Shown: positions 20,427 to 32,100 of the stretch, one piece after another
Numbering within the stretch: the first letter of the stretch is position 1
Layout of the letters: each line of letters opens with the position of its first letter
Program-made: the position numbers and the translations under genes
The notes under the pieces: model-generated
What the model was told of the DNA's origin: nothing
The model's input: the letters and a program-made list of their open reading frames with translations, nothing else
The model's database searches: none
Assembly (NCBI GenBank): GCA_000727475.1
Contig: KL647292.1
Coordinates: 576,213 to 640,212, forward strand
Source: Sarcocystis neurona
Taxonomy: Eukaryota; Apicomplexa; Conoidasida; Eucoccidiorida; Sarcocystidae
Reading direction: 5' to 3'
DNA: 64,000 nucleotides

Positions 20427-23375
20427 TCACATTGCAGCTGAAAAAACACCTACCTTCGCACTAAGGGAAGCTCCTGTCGTGGGTGACCCAGGGTTGCCTG
20501 CGTGTTTGGTGGAAAGGGGAGGCGGAACAACTGGTAACGGTTTCCCCGCTACGGATCGTGCCCGCGCACTTGTCGCCACATTTACGATGTCTTTCTTTAA
20601 AGCAGGCGTACTCATACTCTCACGCCGCTGCAGAGATGTAGCACTTGTGTCCGTGGTACCCTGGTCTCTGACTTGGCCTTCGTCGACTCTACTTTCACGA
20701 GGGGTCTGCGAGGTGCTTGTGATTTCGCCACTGGAAACTTGGACGACCCGGTTTGGTGCGAGCTTTCTGCCGCATGCAACATCTTCCTTGGAAGTCACTT
20801 CACCGGGTCGACATTTGTTCCCCTTACTGAAACTTGGTTCGTGGCCTTTTTGCTGCTCCTCACTGTTTGTGCTACCGTAACTACTGTCGCTGCCGGTGCT
20901 GCTTTCTGTGCTGGAAACTCTGTGTCTTCTTCTTTTGTAGGATCTCACCACGCCTCGCCGCCTGTCTCTTCCTTCTTTGCTACTCGTGGTGCTGCTGGTG
21001 GTGCTGCTGTTGCTGCTCGTGCTGCTACTACAGACAGGTCTTTTGTAGCCGCACAGGCGAATCGCCTTTTTCTGCATACGTCGGATGTGCCAGAACTGCT
21101 CTTCGGTCAAAAATGGCAGTATAGCACAATATCCCATATATGGGTTTGCCTCGTCTCCTGGTCCTCCGTACAGGTCTAGAGGGGGCGGACCGAGGGACGC
21201 AGGAATGCCTACGTGCAGCGTACTCTCTCCTTCAGGACGTACCACCTGCTGTGTGACGACATTCCCCGTATTTCCATCCAAAACCGCCCCCCGACTAAAC
21301 ATAGCAGGCGCACCTCCACCGGGTACAGCTCCAGCAAACGCAGCTGCCGTACCAGTCGAAACAGTCCCATTTTCACCTGAAACCGCAACAGCTTCACCTA
21401 AGACAATTCTGTGGCCGTGGTAAGAAGGGAGAGGGGCTGCACCTGGCGGCAGAGGAGGCGGAGGGGGGGGCACTGGCGGCGTATAAACCTCCATCACCCC
21501 TCCGCTGGGATCTGCTGCTGCTGTGTGCGCAGCTCGGTGAGCAACGGCAGGTAGAGTTCCTTGAACACTCGAAACACAGTTCGCAGCGTCAGCAGTACCA
21601 GGAGCAGAAGGATTGGCAGGAGCTGAGACAGTAGCAGCGGCGGCGGTGCTGTTACTTGCAGGGTACTGCCAGGGGTCGGTAGGCCTGCTGCCAAACTGGG
21701 CATAGTCTCGAATGCTGGCAAGCACGTCTTCATACTTGGAAGCAGCTACAACTACTTCGAGCGTGGCACACGGAAGTAGACTTCTCTGTATCAATCCCGG
21801 CACAAAATTACTGTTGCCGCTGCTGCTTAAACCATAGCCTGTAGAAGCTAGTCTACGGCTGGCACCCACGAGTCCACCGAGAGGCTGCTTGCGGGACGGC
21901 AGCATCGGCATAGTACCGTACTTTTCTAGCCAGTTCACTCTGTACACGAAAATGTTTTCCGTCGCACTGTAGTCATCTCCTCCCTGTGCAGCAGTCGCGA
22001 CGTTACTTACCTGCTGCCACTGCCTCGCCACACTCTGTGCCACGCGATCAGTAGCGATATCCACTTTGTTATGACTGTTGATTCTGACAAAGCCACCGAT
22101 ACTAAAAGAAGTTCCCCCTCCCGATGCACACAGCGGCACAAGGAAGGCGTCGTGACCTTCCAAATCAGCATCGCTCTCGCCACTGTCTCCCCCCGCTAAC
22201 CCACCAGAAGGAGAACTCCCCGCAGCAGCAGATCCACTACCTGCAGCAGCGTCGTCACCGCTCTGTGCAGAGGAACTCAGAGCAGCAGTAAGGGCTGCGA
22301 AGAGTGCCGAGCTCCCATCCACAAGCATCATATCACGCGCGCGCATGAGCTGCAGATTCTTCTGCGGCAGCAAATACACAAAATGATGGCACGGAGCTTC
22401 CGCTGCTGACTCCCCCCGTTCCCCATCTGGTTGTGAAGAACTACTATCGCAGCTAGTGCCTTTCACGTGCACACCGCGTCCCGCCCCGCCCACCTCTCCT
22501 CGACCTACTGCCGTCTGCTGACGCAGCAGGGCAGCATTGGTTCCGCCCTTCTGACCACTGTCTTCGCTGCTGCTGCCAGTCCCCCCGCCGCCCCCCGCTC
22601 CTCCTCTCGCGCCTGCATCGTCCCCTCCTCTTCCGCTTTTTTCTCTGGCAGAAGCAGCGCGACTCATCGCTTTTTGATGCGGGGCTGCAGAGGCGGCAGG
22701 GATTTCAAATTCCTGCAAATTCGCATGATTGATAATTTCCTCCAGCCTTTTGTTGCGAATCACCTGCCGAAATCCAGCCCCGCAGAAGGGACAGGAGCCA
22801 CGGGCGGCTCGCAACGCAGCTTCTAAGCAAGAACGACAAGCAGATTGAGTGCAGCTGCCCAGACATTTGACCAGGACAGGCTGCGTCATCACACCTCCGC
22901 AGAGGCCACATAGCCATTCCGGAGGCACTGGCTTTTTCACCTTGGTTGCCCCTGTCCTCTGCAGGTAAATTTCTTCTTCGCTTCGCCACGCTTCTTTCGA
23001 TAATTGCCTCTTCGCAAGTGTATGCACATACACACCACCTACGCGCTCCCCAACCAGCCCTACTCGCTGTACTACAAGATGAGAATACGCGTGGATCATC
23101 TGGTGCTCGTCCACAACTTCCACGAGTTCCTCCTCCCCAACGCCACCCCCCCCCACTTCGCTGCTGTTGCTCCCTACATGCTGTTGATGCTGAGTGTTTC
23201 TCTTTTCACCTGCAACGAAAATGCGAAAGTCAATTTTCCGCAGATACTCCCCCGCCAGTCCACATTCATTCGCCAGTAACTGCTTCGTTTCCCTTAGCGA
23301 TAAAGCACTGCTACTCAACGCACACTGCCGATACGAACCCGCATGCTCGCTGCTAAAACGGTAGTACAACAGCAT
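20427..23375 (-). CDS. DWNN-RING E3 ubiquitin ligase / RBBP6-Mpe1 family protein
   Basis: A single uninterrupted frame encodes 982 residues from ATG 23375. This start was chosen because the DWNN ubiquitin-like fold begins directly with it (LLYYRFSSE) and ends near residue 106 with the family signature DEHQMIHAYSHLVVQRV. A C4C4 RING follows (Cys 156, 159, 171, 175, 180, 183, 195, 198). The order DWNN then RING defines RBBP6/Mpe1/Snama. In yeast and animals these act in the pre-mRNA cleavage and polyadenylation complex and as E3 ligases. The CCHC zinc knuckle normally between the two domains is not visible. After the RING come long Ser/Ala/Gly-rich regions, a proline run (PPVPPPPPPLPPGAAPLP), then FLTEEQFWHIRRMQKKA, matching the (S/T)xEEFYRxQRR element of animal RBBP6. 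An RS/Ser-rich tail with KRRRHR ends the protein. A C-terminal splice cannot be excluded. Cys spacing and domain order make the family call firm. Confidence 0.9.
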   Translation of the reverse strand: MLLYYRFSSEHAGSYRQCALSSSALSLRETKQLLANECGLAGEYLRKIDFRIFVAGEKRNTQHQQHVGSNSSEVGGGGVGEEELVEVVDEHQMIHAYSHLVVQRVGLVGERVGGVYVHTLAKRQLSKEAWRSEEEIYLQRTGATKVKKPVPPEWLCGLCGGVMTQPVLVKCLGSCTQSACRSCLEAALRAARGSCPFCGAGFRQVIRNKRLEEIINHANLQEFEIPAASAAPHQKAMSRAASAREKSGRGGDDAGARGGAGGGGGTGSSSEDSGQKGGTNAALLRQQTAVGRGEVGGAGRGVHVKGTSCDSSSSQPDGERGESAAEAPCHHFVYLLPQKNLQLMRARDMMLVDGSSALFAALTAALSSSAQSGDDAAAGSGSAAAGSSPSGGLAGGDSGESDADLEGHDAFLVPLCASGGGTSFSIGGFVRINSHNKVDIATDRVAQSVARQWQQVSNVATAAQGGDDYSATENIFVYRVNWLEKYGTMPMLPSRKQPLGGLVGASRRLASTGYGLSSSGNSNFVPGLIQRSLLPCATLEVVVAASKYEDVLASIRDYAQFGSRPTDPWQYPASNSTAAAATVSAPANPSAPGTADAANCVSSVQGTLPAVAHRAAHTAAADPSGGVMEVYTPPVPPPPPPLPPGAAPLPSYHGHRIVLGEAVAVSGENGTVSTGTAAAFAGAVPGGGAPAMFSRGAVLDGNTGNVVTQQVVRPEGESTLHVGIPASLGPPPLDLYGGPGDEANPYMGYCAILPFLTEEQFWHIRRMQKKAIRLCGYKRPVCSSSTSSNSSTTSSTTSSKEGRDRRRGVVRSYKRRRHRVSSTESSTGSDSSYGSTNSEEQQKGHEPSFSKGNKCRPGEVTSKEDVACGRKLAPNRVVQVSSGEITSTSQTPRESRVDEGQVRDQGTTDTSATSLQRRESMSTPALKKDIVNVATSARARSVAGKPLPVVPPPLSTKHAGNPGSPTTGASLSAKVGVFSAAM

Positions 23376-24339
23376 TCTGGAAGAAAACCTTCTGGAACAC
23401 CACCAATAAACGCTATCCGGCAACACAAGCGCATACGCATACTCGAATATTTGTACGACCAGCAAAAACGCACGTCTCGCTCTATGTACATACACGTATA
23501 AACAGTGTGTGTACATGCATATCAGCGTGTGTTCCTGTCACTATACCGACGTGTATCCATATGTATAAGTAGAAGTTGCAATTCTCCGGCAGAAATAAGC
23601 GGGCGCGGAAGCATACAACCGATGCGCACCCAGGAGGGACGGAAAAACGCGTGCACCGCCGAGACCAGAGGAAAGAAGCAGATAGAGAACGACGAGCGCA
23701 GAGGCGGTGCAACCGACAAACACCAGCAAACAGGAACCACAGAGGGACGACGGAGACGTTAGAGAACACGGGAGGAAGTAGAAGCAACCGACACGCCACG
23801 CATTATGGATACGTGGAACGGAAAACACGTAGATTTGTCTAGAGTGCATAAAGCGCATGGACACGGGAGAAGAATAGCAGCACAAAGCAACCAGGGAAGG
23901 AGACGAATGCATCTAGTACGAAAGAACAGTACGGTAATAATAATGCATAACATTAAAAAGGAAAGGATGGAAGCGAACTGAAAACAGCAGAATTTCCCCT
24001 GCTGGTATCTATAACGGAAACAGGCGGATGTCGATATTACAAAGAAAGAAACCGAGGCACGAACAACTCCGAAATGAAGCGTAGCCTCTCACAGCAGAAG
24101 GATGATACAGTAGGCCCGTAGGGGGGAGAGAAGGCGAACAAAACACGCGCTTGTAGTGGGGAGACATACACGACAGCTACTTCTACCTATACATATATAT
24201 ATATATATATATATGTACGTATGAGATCAGACCGATGCACCCGTGTGTGTGGCGTGCAGGAACGAAACGGACCCACACACGGCACCGCAAGACGAAGGAA
24301 ATCCCACTACAGTAATTGTGAAATCGCACACGGAGACCT
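23376..24339. other. Intergenic region upstream of the DWNN-RING gene
   Basis: From 23590 to 24170 the plus strand is purine-rich and has no credible exon. A (TA)n microsatellite lies at about 24190-24213. The region should hold the 5' leader and promoter of the DWNN-RING gene and the 3' end of the next minus-strand gene. Confidence 0.4.
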
Positions 24340-25461
24340 CTAAAGCAGAAGCAGGAATGGAAACGGAGAGTTGTCGTCGGGACGACACGAAAAGGAAAAC
24401 CTAAAGTTTCGACACAACTTGAGAGTTTCGCCTTTGGGCTGGGGGGCAAAAGAGGGCGCTAGTTCTACCAGCGCAGAGAAACGAGTTAATAGTGGTTGCT
24501 GTTGTTGTTGTTGTTGTGGCGCTTGCTGTTCGTGTGGCAACTTTGAGAAGAGCGCCGGTATATACGACGGAGTAAACGCATGGAGTGGATGCATTATACG
24601 TATTTGTTTGCCGAGCGACCGAATAATGTAGTAGTGGCCGCGCACTATGATCGTGTTCCACAGTCTAGCCTTCAAGTGGACGGTACGCTGAAGGAAAGAG
24701 CTGAAAGCTCACACTGTGGGAAATCCAAACACACGTCTACACCGACTGTCCGACGCTCTTTCGTCCACCGCTTTTACTGTGACCGCTTACACCGGCACGC
24801 TCTTCTTCTATGCTTCCAGCCCACTACAAGCTCAACGGTGGAGAAGTGGGGTGCAAAATCCTTCATTGTGGTCCCCCCAGAAGTCGTACATATACATCCT
24901 TATGCGTATGTATGTATATGTACATGTTTGAGGGGAGTGGCGCAGATCACTCAGATGTACATACAGGTACGTACACGTATGGAATTGCAAATGCGACTGC
25001 CACACTCCTCCGTAGAACAGCGCACAGAGAGGATGCCAACAGTGGCAGTGGTGCCGGATCAGCAGCAGCAACACCAGGAACTACTCCTGCTTCAACACGG
25101 CAAAGTAAAACGTCACGAAATTCCATGGACGTAAAGGCAATCCCGAGCAAAAGGACACCCTTCGCAAAGCAAAGCGAAACCAGCTTTGAATTAACAACAA
25201 AAAACAGGCCTCACCTAACAAAACAACATTAATTTCGAGTAGTGCGAGGCGAATTATGTGTACATTACGTGAAGGTCCGCAGGTAAATGTATTGGGGCAT
25301 GCAAGATCCGCACGCGGGATCACGCTTCCACGGTACTTGTGAACTGCGGCTGGGCTCTGGCGGATAGGCGCGCGCTGCGCGACCGGTACGCCTGGACCCG
25401 GAGAAAGCTGTTCCGTGTTCTTCAAGCCTCCTTGCAGGACTACTATGTGTATAAGTTTCAT
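24340..25461 (-). CDS. Hypothetical two-exon gene with a short polyQ, 181 aa
   Basis: The model joins 25461-25264 and 24687-24340 in phase 0 (546 nt). Exon 1 begins with ATG and encodes a Pro/Arg/Gln-containing stretch (QLSPGPGVPVAQRAPIRQ) with high GC3. Its donor is AAT|GTACAC, with TCAC|GTAATG as an alternative. Exon 2 follows a good pyrimidine tract (CTCTTTCCTTCAG) and reads through a well-mixed basic segment (NTIIVRGHYYIIRSLGKQIR), a QQQQQQQ run and a Pro/Phe-rich tail. No family was recognised. The second half of exon 2 may lie beyond an unrecognised stop or splice. A plus-strand frame over 24950-25232 competes with the intron but has no matching exon partner. Confidence 0.45.
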
Positions 25462-25603
25462 TGTTTATAAACAGAAAACCACGGAGTAGAGGACCGTTTC
25501 GGAGCTTGGTGGTGGGAGTTACTGTGTATTTGTCTGTCTCGAGCAGATAGCGTGCGAAAATTGGCGGGCGCTCTCGTTAATGGGTACGCAGAACGCGGAG
25601 GTA

Positions 25604-26006
25604 CTACATGGTCCGTGCGACTTTCTCTTTACGCATCCACCCGTGACAACGTCGCTTAGACAAGAAACTGAAAGTGCCGGCGTAGAAATGCATGGTATAG
25701 AGGTGCGAGACAGGCTGCTCCGTTCCAGCTGCACAGTACCTACGTGGGAGTGTGCCGAACACGGTATGTGGTGAACTGCGACTGCTCCATTCGCTGGTAC
25801 TGCGTGATGCAAAAGAGAAATTCCCTTCTTCCACTCTATTACACTACACAGAAGCAGTTCTGGTTGATCTTCAAGAGGCGCAACAAGTCCTCACGTATGC
25901 AAGCCATATCGGCATCTGTCCCACGCCTCATAGCCGACTCTTGGGGCATCGGCTCCTGCCTGATACAGTCAAAGAAAAGTGGCGCGCAGGCGTCTACACA
26001 CCTCAT
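25604..26006 (-). CDS. Small two-exon gene, 93 aa, Cys-containing
   Basis: Exons are 26006-25850 and 25728-25604 (282 nt, TAG stop). The frame of exon 1 has markedly higher GC3 (roughly three quarters) than the overlapping plus-strand frames, which is why I prefer it. ATG at 26006 has an ACC context. The product is MRCVDACAPLFFDC, then an acidic/basic helix-like stretch (MACIREDLLRLLKINQN), and after the splice a short basic tail (FLSKRRCHGWMRKEK). The N-terminal Cys pattern (C-x3-C-x6-C) recalls small mitochondrial intermembrane-space proteins, but a second twin-Cys motif is missing, so no family is claimed. The frame is open upstream to about 26085, so translation could start in an earlier exon. 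It is divergent from citrate synthase. Confidence 0.5.
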
Positions 26007-26111
26007 GGTGTCGCGCCTCCACGTCTGCGGCCACAATAGAGAGGTCCTGTCTGACACGCGTTGAGGATCGCTTCTGAAGGACTGTAATCGCCTTCACTTC
26101 GCACATCCACC
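26007..26111. promoter_or_regulatory. Short bidirectional intergenic spacer
   Basis: Only 105 bp separate ATG 26006 (minus gene) from ATG 26112 (citrate synthase). Either both promoters overlap here, or citrate synthase starts at the in-frame ATG 26394 and the spacer is longer. I see no TATA-like box. The placement is inference from the two gene models. Confidence 0.35.
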
Positions 26112-29100
26112 ATGTGTGGTTGGAGGGGAACGCGAAAGTGGCTGAATACCTGCTCGCGCAGATTGCCTATGCAGAGCCACCTGGGCTGTACGTATACACG
26201 AACGTTTTCTTGCGTCCGTGTCCCGTCAGTACAATACGCTACGAGTTCTCATCGACACGTCAGTAGCCTCAGGGCTGGCATCTTACCCGCTCCCGTGTCT
26301 GCGTCTGTCTGTCGCTTCGCATGTCGCACTTCCACGTCTTTTGTTCTTCCTTACGATTTTGGCCGCTCACCGTCCCCTCAACGTAGAGAAACTATGGTGG
26401 TCCTCTTGCGCAACTACGTTGTCGTTCCGGCAATCCTCTGCCGTGCGTGGCACACAGCCGCCGTTCAACCACCTCACTTTGAGAGCGCGACTCCCCTCGT
26501 GGATATACGCAGCACGGGCCCGGATGTAAAGATCGGCTTCGGTACATCCCTACGCGGCGAACTGTGTATACAGGGAACTCGTGATCAGATAGAATGGACA
26601 CGGTGGAGCCTCCACGCCTCCAACAACTTGGTACTGCGCAGGTTTAGCGGCCTAGGCGGGCCTTCCACTTGCTTCGCCACCCCCAGCAGAAATTTCTCCA
26701 CATACTCAAGCGACTGCTCAGGTATGAGCGAAGACAAAGCGGGCGCCACAATCAACGCCACCATCGAATTGCTTAGCAAGAACGTGGAAGAGGAAATTAC
26801 GGACAAGCGTCAGCGCCTCGACGTGCTGCGCCGGCGACACGGGAAACAGAAGATCGGAGACGTCACTTTCCAGCACGTCCTAGGAGGTATGCAGTGCAAC
26901 TCCAGGAACTGTCGGTCTGTGTGATCGCTACTGAAACTTACTTTCCACGTAGAGAGCTGAGACCTTGTGTATTTCTACGGCTACGAGGTACGACGGTGGC
27001 TGCGTTGTTCACATAGACTACTGCATGTCGAGTTGCACACGCGTGCACGCAAAAGGAATATGAATCGATAAACGATGGCTGGACGAGCTCGGTAATGAGA
27101 TGTCGAGCACAAGTGACCTCTAAGTAGACGCAGATGGACAGAGCCATCCTTCTGCTATATTGACAGCGCGCCTCTGCCCATATTGAACGACCGACGTACT
27201 ATCAGGAATAGGAGTCGACGAAGGATCGTTGGATGAGCTCGGTAATGACACACCGAGTGTGTAAGTAGGACTCTTTAAGTAGAGGCAGAAGTACAGGGCG
27301 ATCTTTCTGCTCTATACACAGCGCGCCTCCGCGCCCACTGAACAGCCGACATACAACCTGCGTGGCCTCACTTCACTCGTGCGACTCCTTTACGGTGGGC
27401 GGAGTGTAGATCGGCAGAATCAATTTGTGATCTTAGATAGACGTCCGTACGCTGTCGGGTGCTAGAGCAGGGATGGGGCGAGGTGTGACTGCAGGCTTGG
27501 TTGACGCGTTGTTGCGAAGCACCCTGTGTTTTTCTGACCAAATGTGAATATGCATCGTTGACGAGCACCCGAGTTTCACAAAGTTCTTGCTGATGTAGGA
27601 CAATTGCGTGCGCGATTGCATGGAGTGTACGTACACCAGAGTCAGGACGCGAAGGCAGCGCGGAACGGCCTCTGCATACCGAGAGAAACGACGTTTTATG
27701 TACATGACATATGCGTAATAATACCAACTGAGGGTGGTCACGTATTATACAAAAATATCGATGCATATATACATTCATACGTATGTATACATGTATCGAG
27801 GCGTTGTAGTGGCTGTGGCGATCCGTTCCGGTAGTAGTGAAAGCGGCTGAGTTCCTCTTAAAGGTCGGAGATTGTAAAGGAGGCAGTTTACCGTTACAGC
27901 TTTTTTTCGAGATTAAAAAATGAATAGTCGTATCGGCTGAAATGGTCGCAATGCCTTATATGGGGGGGAGTGTATGGGTGGACGGGTGTCAACAGCTGGC
28001 AGTGAAAGGCTCGCCACACTCTGCAATGTAGTGCCGCAGCACATGAATTCTACTGTGTTTGTCGATGTGCAGGTGTGTACATACGTATTTCCTGATATAA
28101 CACATTGCTATTTAGCCAGTTGTAGCGTATTTTTGACGTGGCTCCATGTATTTCCTGATATAACACATTGCTATTTAGCCATTTGTAGCGTATTTTTGAC
28201 GTGGCTCCACGTATGCATAAGAATGTGACGGTGTACTCGTGTCGTACGCGTACAGCTGTGCACACGCGTGAAGTGCACAAGGACGTTGTACTTAGAGGAG
28301 ATAATATGTATTACGGAAGTCGCTACACACACAAACCATGGAAGAGTATATATAGCACAGTTTGTGCATATTACATATATATGCATATATTTATGGCTGT
28401 TTTATTTCGCGCGTGTGTATGCGTAAGCCTGTTTCTCTTCCAAGTGGCCTCTGTCTCTGTTGGAGTGTGGAGGTGGCTTGGCAGCGGAGCATAAGTTTCC
28501 ACTGTAGCTTTCGCTGCAGAAGTGGCCCTTTGTTTCATTTGGTCTCTCCTGGCTGTTTCTCTTCGTCTTCCTTTCTCCTTCGCTCTGCCTTCCTGTCAAC
28601 CCTTTACTTTTGTGCTCTGCTCTCTTGCGTGTCTTTTGTCATGTGCAGGCATGCGTGGATTGACTGCTTTACTGACAGAAACCTCCTCGCTCGACCCGTC
28701 GAATGGCATTACTTATCGCGGATATACAATTGAAGAGTTAATACAGAAACTTCCACGTTTTGCAAATGAAGAATACCCCCCAGTTGAAGGGGTTATCTGG
28801 CTTCTTCTCACCGGTAGGAAGCAAGAGCATTAGCAGCCGCAGTAGAGGGTAGAGAACCCAGACAAAGGATGGGGAGGAAAAGAAAGGAAAAAACAGATGC
28901 AGTGCAGGAAGAAAGCAAAACGAAAATCATATCTTTCTTCCCCGAGGGTCGTGGGGATCTTTCCCGCTGGTACAAGAAGTAGAACAACGTGAAGGAAAGG
29001 AAGACGTACACGGGAGGGGACCCAAAGGGAAAGCGAAACGAGAACAAGGAAGAAGAAGAAGAAAAAAAAGGGTGAGAGGTAGAGGACGGTAGAGGGAAGA

Positions 29101-32100
29101 AAAGCGAAGAAGCCGAACATCCACCACGAAGAACTAGGGGGAGGAGAAAGACGAAGAAAGTGTTGTCAGTCTTCGCACCCAGCGGAAAATTGAACATGCC
29201 GCGATGCTCAAATGCAGCGCAGTACCGCTGCTGTGCCGCACTTGCTGCGGTTACCCATCCGAAGACATATATATATATATGTATTCACATTCGCGCATAT
29301 ATATATATATATATTCGCGCACGTACGTATACGTATATATTAAACATATACAGAGATACGTAAGTAGGCGTACAGGTGTAAACCTGCATATAAATCGGAT
29401 ATCTGTGTGAGTTCAAACAACATCTATGTGTAGGACAATATAGTGTAAATGCTTGTGATGTTGTGTACCTATGAATGTATACGTATGTATACACATAAAG
29501 TTATAGATCTAATCGTTTTTCAACCGTGATCCGATATATGTGTATATTCACGCGTGTACGCCGACGTACAGGTGTATCCCTATTCATGTATCATATATAC
29601 GTAAATCTACGTACATGTGGATGTGTGCGCGAATTTGTGACAAATGATCGTCCCTCACATACTCGTACAGATATCCCTATTTTAATGTATGCAGAAATTT
29701 CTCATGCGAGACCATGTGTGGCTGCAAAGCCCAAGTGTGTCTATTCGCCGCGTACACGTTAATCTATAATATGTATATATATATATAGTGTCCAGTATAC
29801 CATACAGCCACATAGGCTACTCTTAGCAAATTTGTAATTGTTTGGATCCTACCCCAAAGGTGCACCCATATTAGTGAGTTCACACAGCATAGTCATGTAT
29901 GCTAGTGTAGTGAAGATGCGCGTGGTGTTGGCACCTATATGTATATATATTTATCTGTTAGTATCTGTAAGAAGAAGCACGTGTTTGTTTACCTCTTGGT
30001 GTACAGTAGTATATGTTCTTCAGTATAAAGGCATCTGATAACTGTTTAAGAGCTTGTAATCGCCCACACACGGCTCACACAGATGTGAACTTGTCGCATG
30101 TAAACGTGAATGTCGTAGTTTTTGATCCTTTGCTCCACTCGTGTGTCCTCTGCGTGTTTATGCCCAGGTAGTCCCCACGCTCAGAGAGTCGCATATATTG
30201 TAGTGTGCTCAGGCGTCCACAAGCAGTTATCCGCACATATACGTGTGGACACACAGGTGGGGGGTAGGGTATGTGGTAGCATGCGGGTGGTGGCTATAGG
30301 TAACTATCAGTATGCGTCTCCCTCTCTGCACAAACGTATTTACATCTTCATTTGTGTTGATGTAAATACGTGTCGGTTTGCATGCTCCTGTATATGTTTG
30401 TGACGACTTTCTGTGTTTACGTCTCTGTCTCTTCGCGCCTTCGTCGCAATCTTACACGTATACTACTGTATACACATACGTATTATACCCTCTCACAAAC
30501 ACACACACGAGTAACGATAGCGTATATCTGTACGTCGCTGTCTTCTTGCGCGAACATATATCGACGCGTGTATGTGTGGCCATACAAGCGTACGTCTCTA
30601 CACGTCTGGATGGCGACTCCAGTGTGTCCACGTGAAACGACTTCTGCAATTTCCTTGTGTGTTTGCTCCAGGCAAAATTCCTTCAGCAGAACAGGCGCAG
30701 CTGCTGAGTGCTGCGCTTAACGCTCTCTCCTGCTCCTCCGCCCCCCCATCTGCTGCTGCCTCTCCTGATGCATCGGTTTCTTCTTCTTCTTCGCCTTTCT
30801 CTGCGACTCGAGCAGCTGCTGCTTCACACTTTATTCCCCAATATACCCACGACACGCTGGACCACCTACCTACCTCGACACACCCGATGACGCAGCTGGT
30901 AGTAGGGGTTACCTCGTTGCAGCCCTGCTCGCGTCTTGCTGCTGCCTACCAGCAGGGAACGAGGAAAGACTTGCTGTGGAAGAGTGCCTTGTATGATGGT
31001 CTCTCTGTGGTAAATTTCGCACACAGTTGTGCGGCGGACAACATACAAAGAGAGATAGACTACGTTATATATAAGTAGACAGAAAGAGAGAGAGGAAAGT
31101 GTAGAAGAGAAGCTAGACAGAGAAGAAACGCAGAGATTGCAGACACCTCTTTGCGTTTTTGCGTGTGTACAGGGAAGTGAAGCCCTGCATAGCTGCGTCT
31201 TGACGAAAGAACGAGAACAGAGAAGGATTTCCTGCGGGTTGCGTGCTGTGACGCGTTCTCTCTAGTAGTACGTGCGAACGATGTGTGCTTCTCTATTTCA
31301 ATATGTTTGTTACAAATAGAAAGGCGCACACACACAGACACAGATAGACACACATACATGTCTAGGTGTATTTCGAGGACTTTAAAGAAGAATAGAAATT
31401 GCCTGCAGGATGTCCTTTTCAATTCGCAGAACATTCAGCATTGACGTGTCTGTCCATCACATCTATCTGGTTGATTCCGTGTGTCTCTATTTCAGATAGA
31501 TAGTGTGATGCACGCACACACACACCCACACCCACACACACACACACATGTCAAGGTGCGTAACTACACAGAGATTCAGACACCCGCGTTTGTGGATGTG
31601 TCTGTGTTTGTCGACATGTGTGTAAAGCGTCTCGTGACTGCTGATCAGCACTGAGAGAACCATATACATATATATATATATATGCATATATTTTTACGTA
31701 TGTACACGTATGTGTATGCATATATATATATATATATGTGTATACATGTATGTATGTGTGTGTGAGAAGTGTGTATATAAACGTATATTGATATGTATGT
31801 GTAGGGCGAACGGTACGGGTGGTGTTCGTCAGCGACGACTGTCGAAGTCGTGATTTTGCAGGCATAATACTGTACGCCGCTTCAGCTGTCTTTCGAACTG
31901 ACAGGCACAAAGCTCCAGCGTCAGGAGCACGTTTTTCTACGTACATGTGTGTTCGACGTGTGTAGGTACGTACGCATATATACGGATGAGAGAGGGAGAA
32001 AAAAGACGAGAGAAATACTTCATTAGAGAGGAAAGTGTCTATGAAGAGTGTAAGACAGAGAGACACGCGTACTTCTATGATGCGCACGTGCAAGGAAGTT

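Noticed and set aside
25752..26039. Plus-strand 95-codon frame overlapping the small minus gene
   Set aside because: It starts at GTG, and its GC3 is only about 40 percent against roughly 75 percent for the antisense frame, which has an ATG and a phased second exon.
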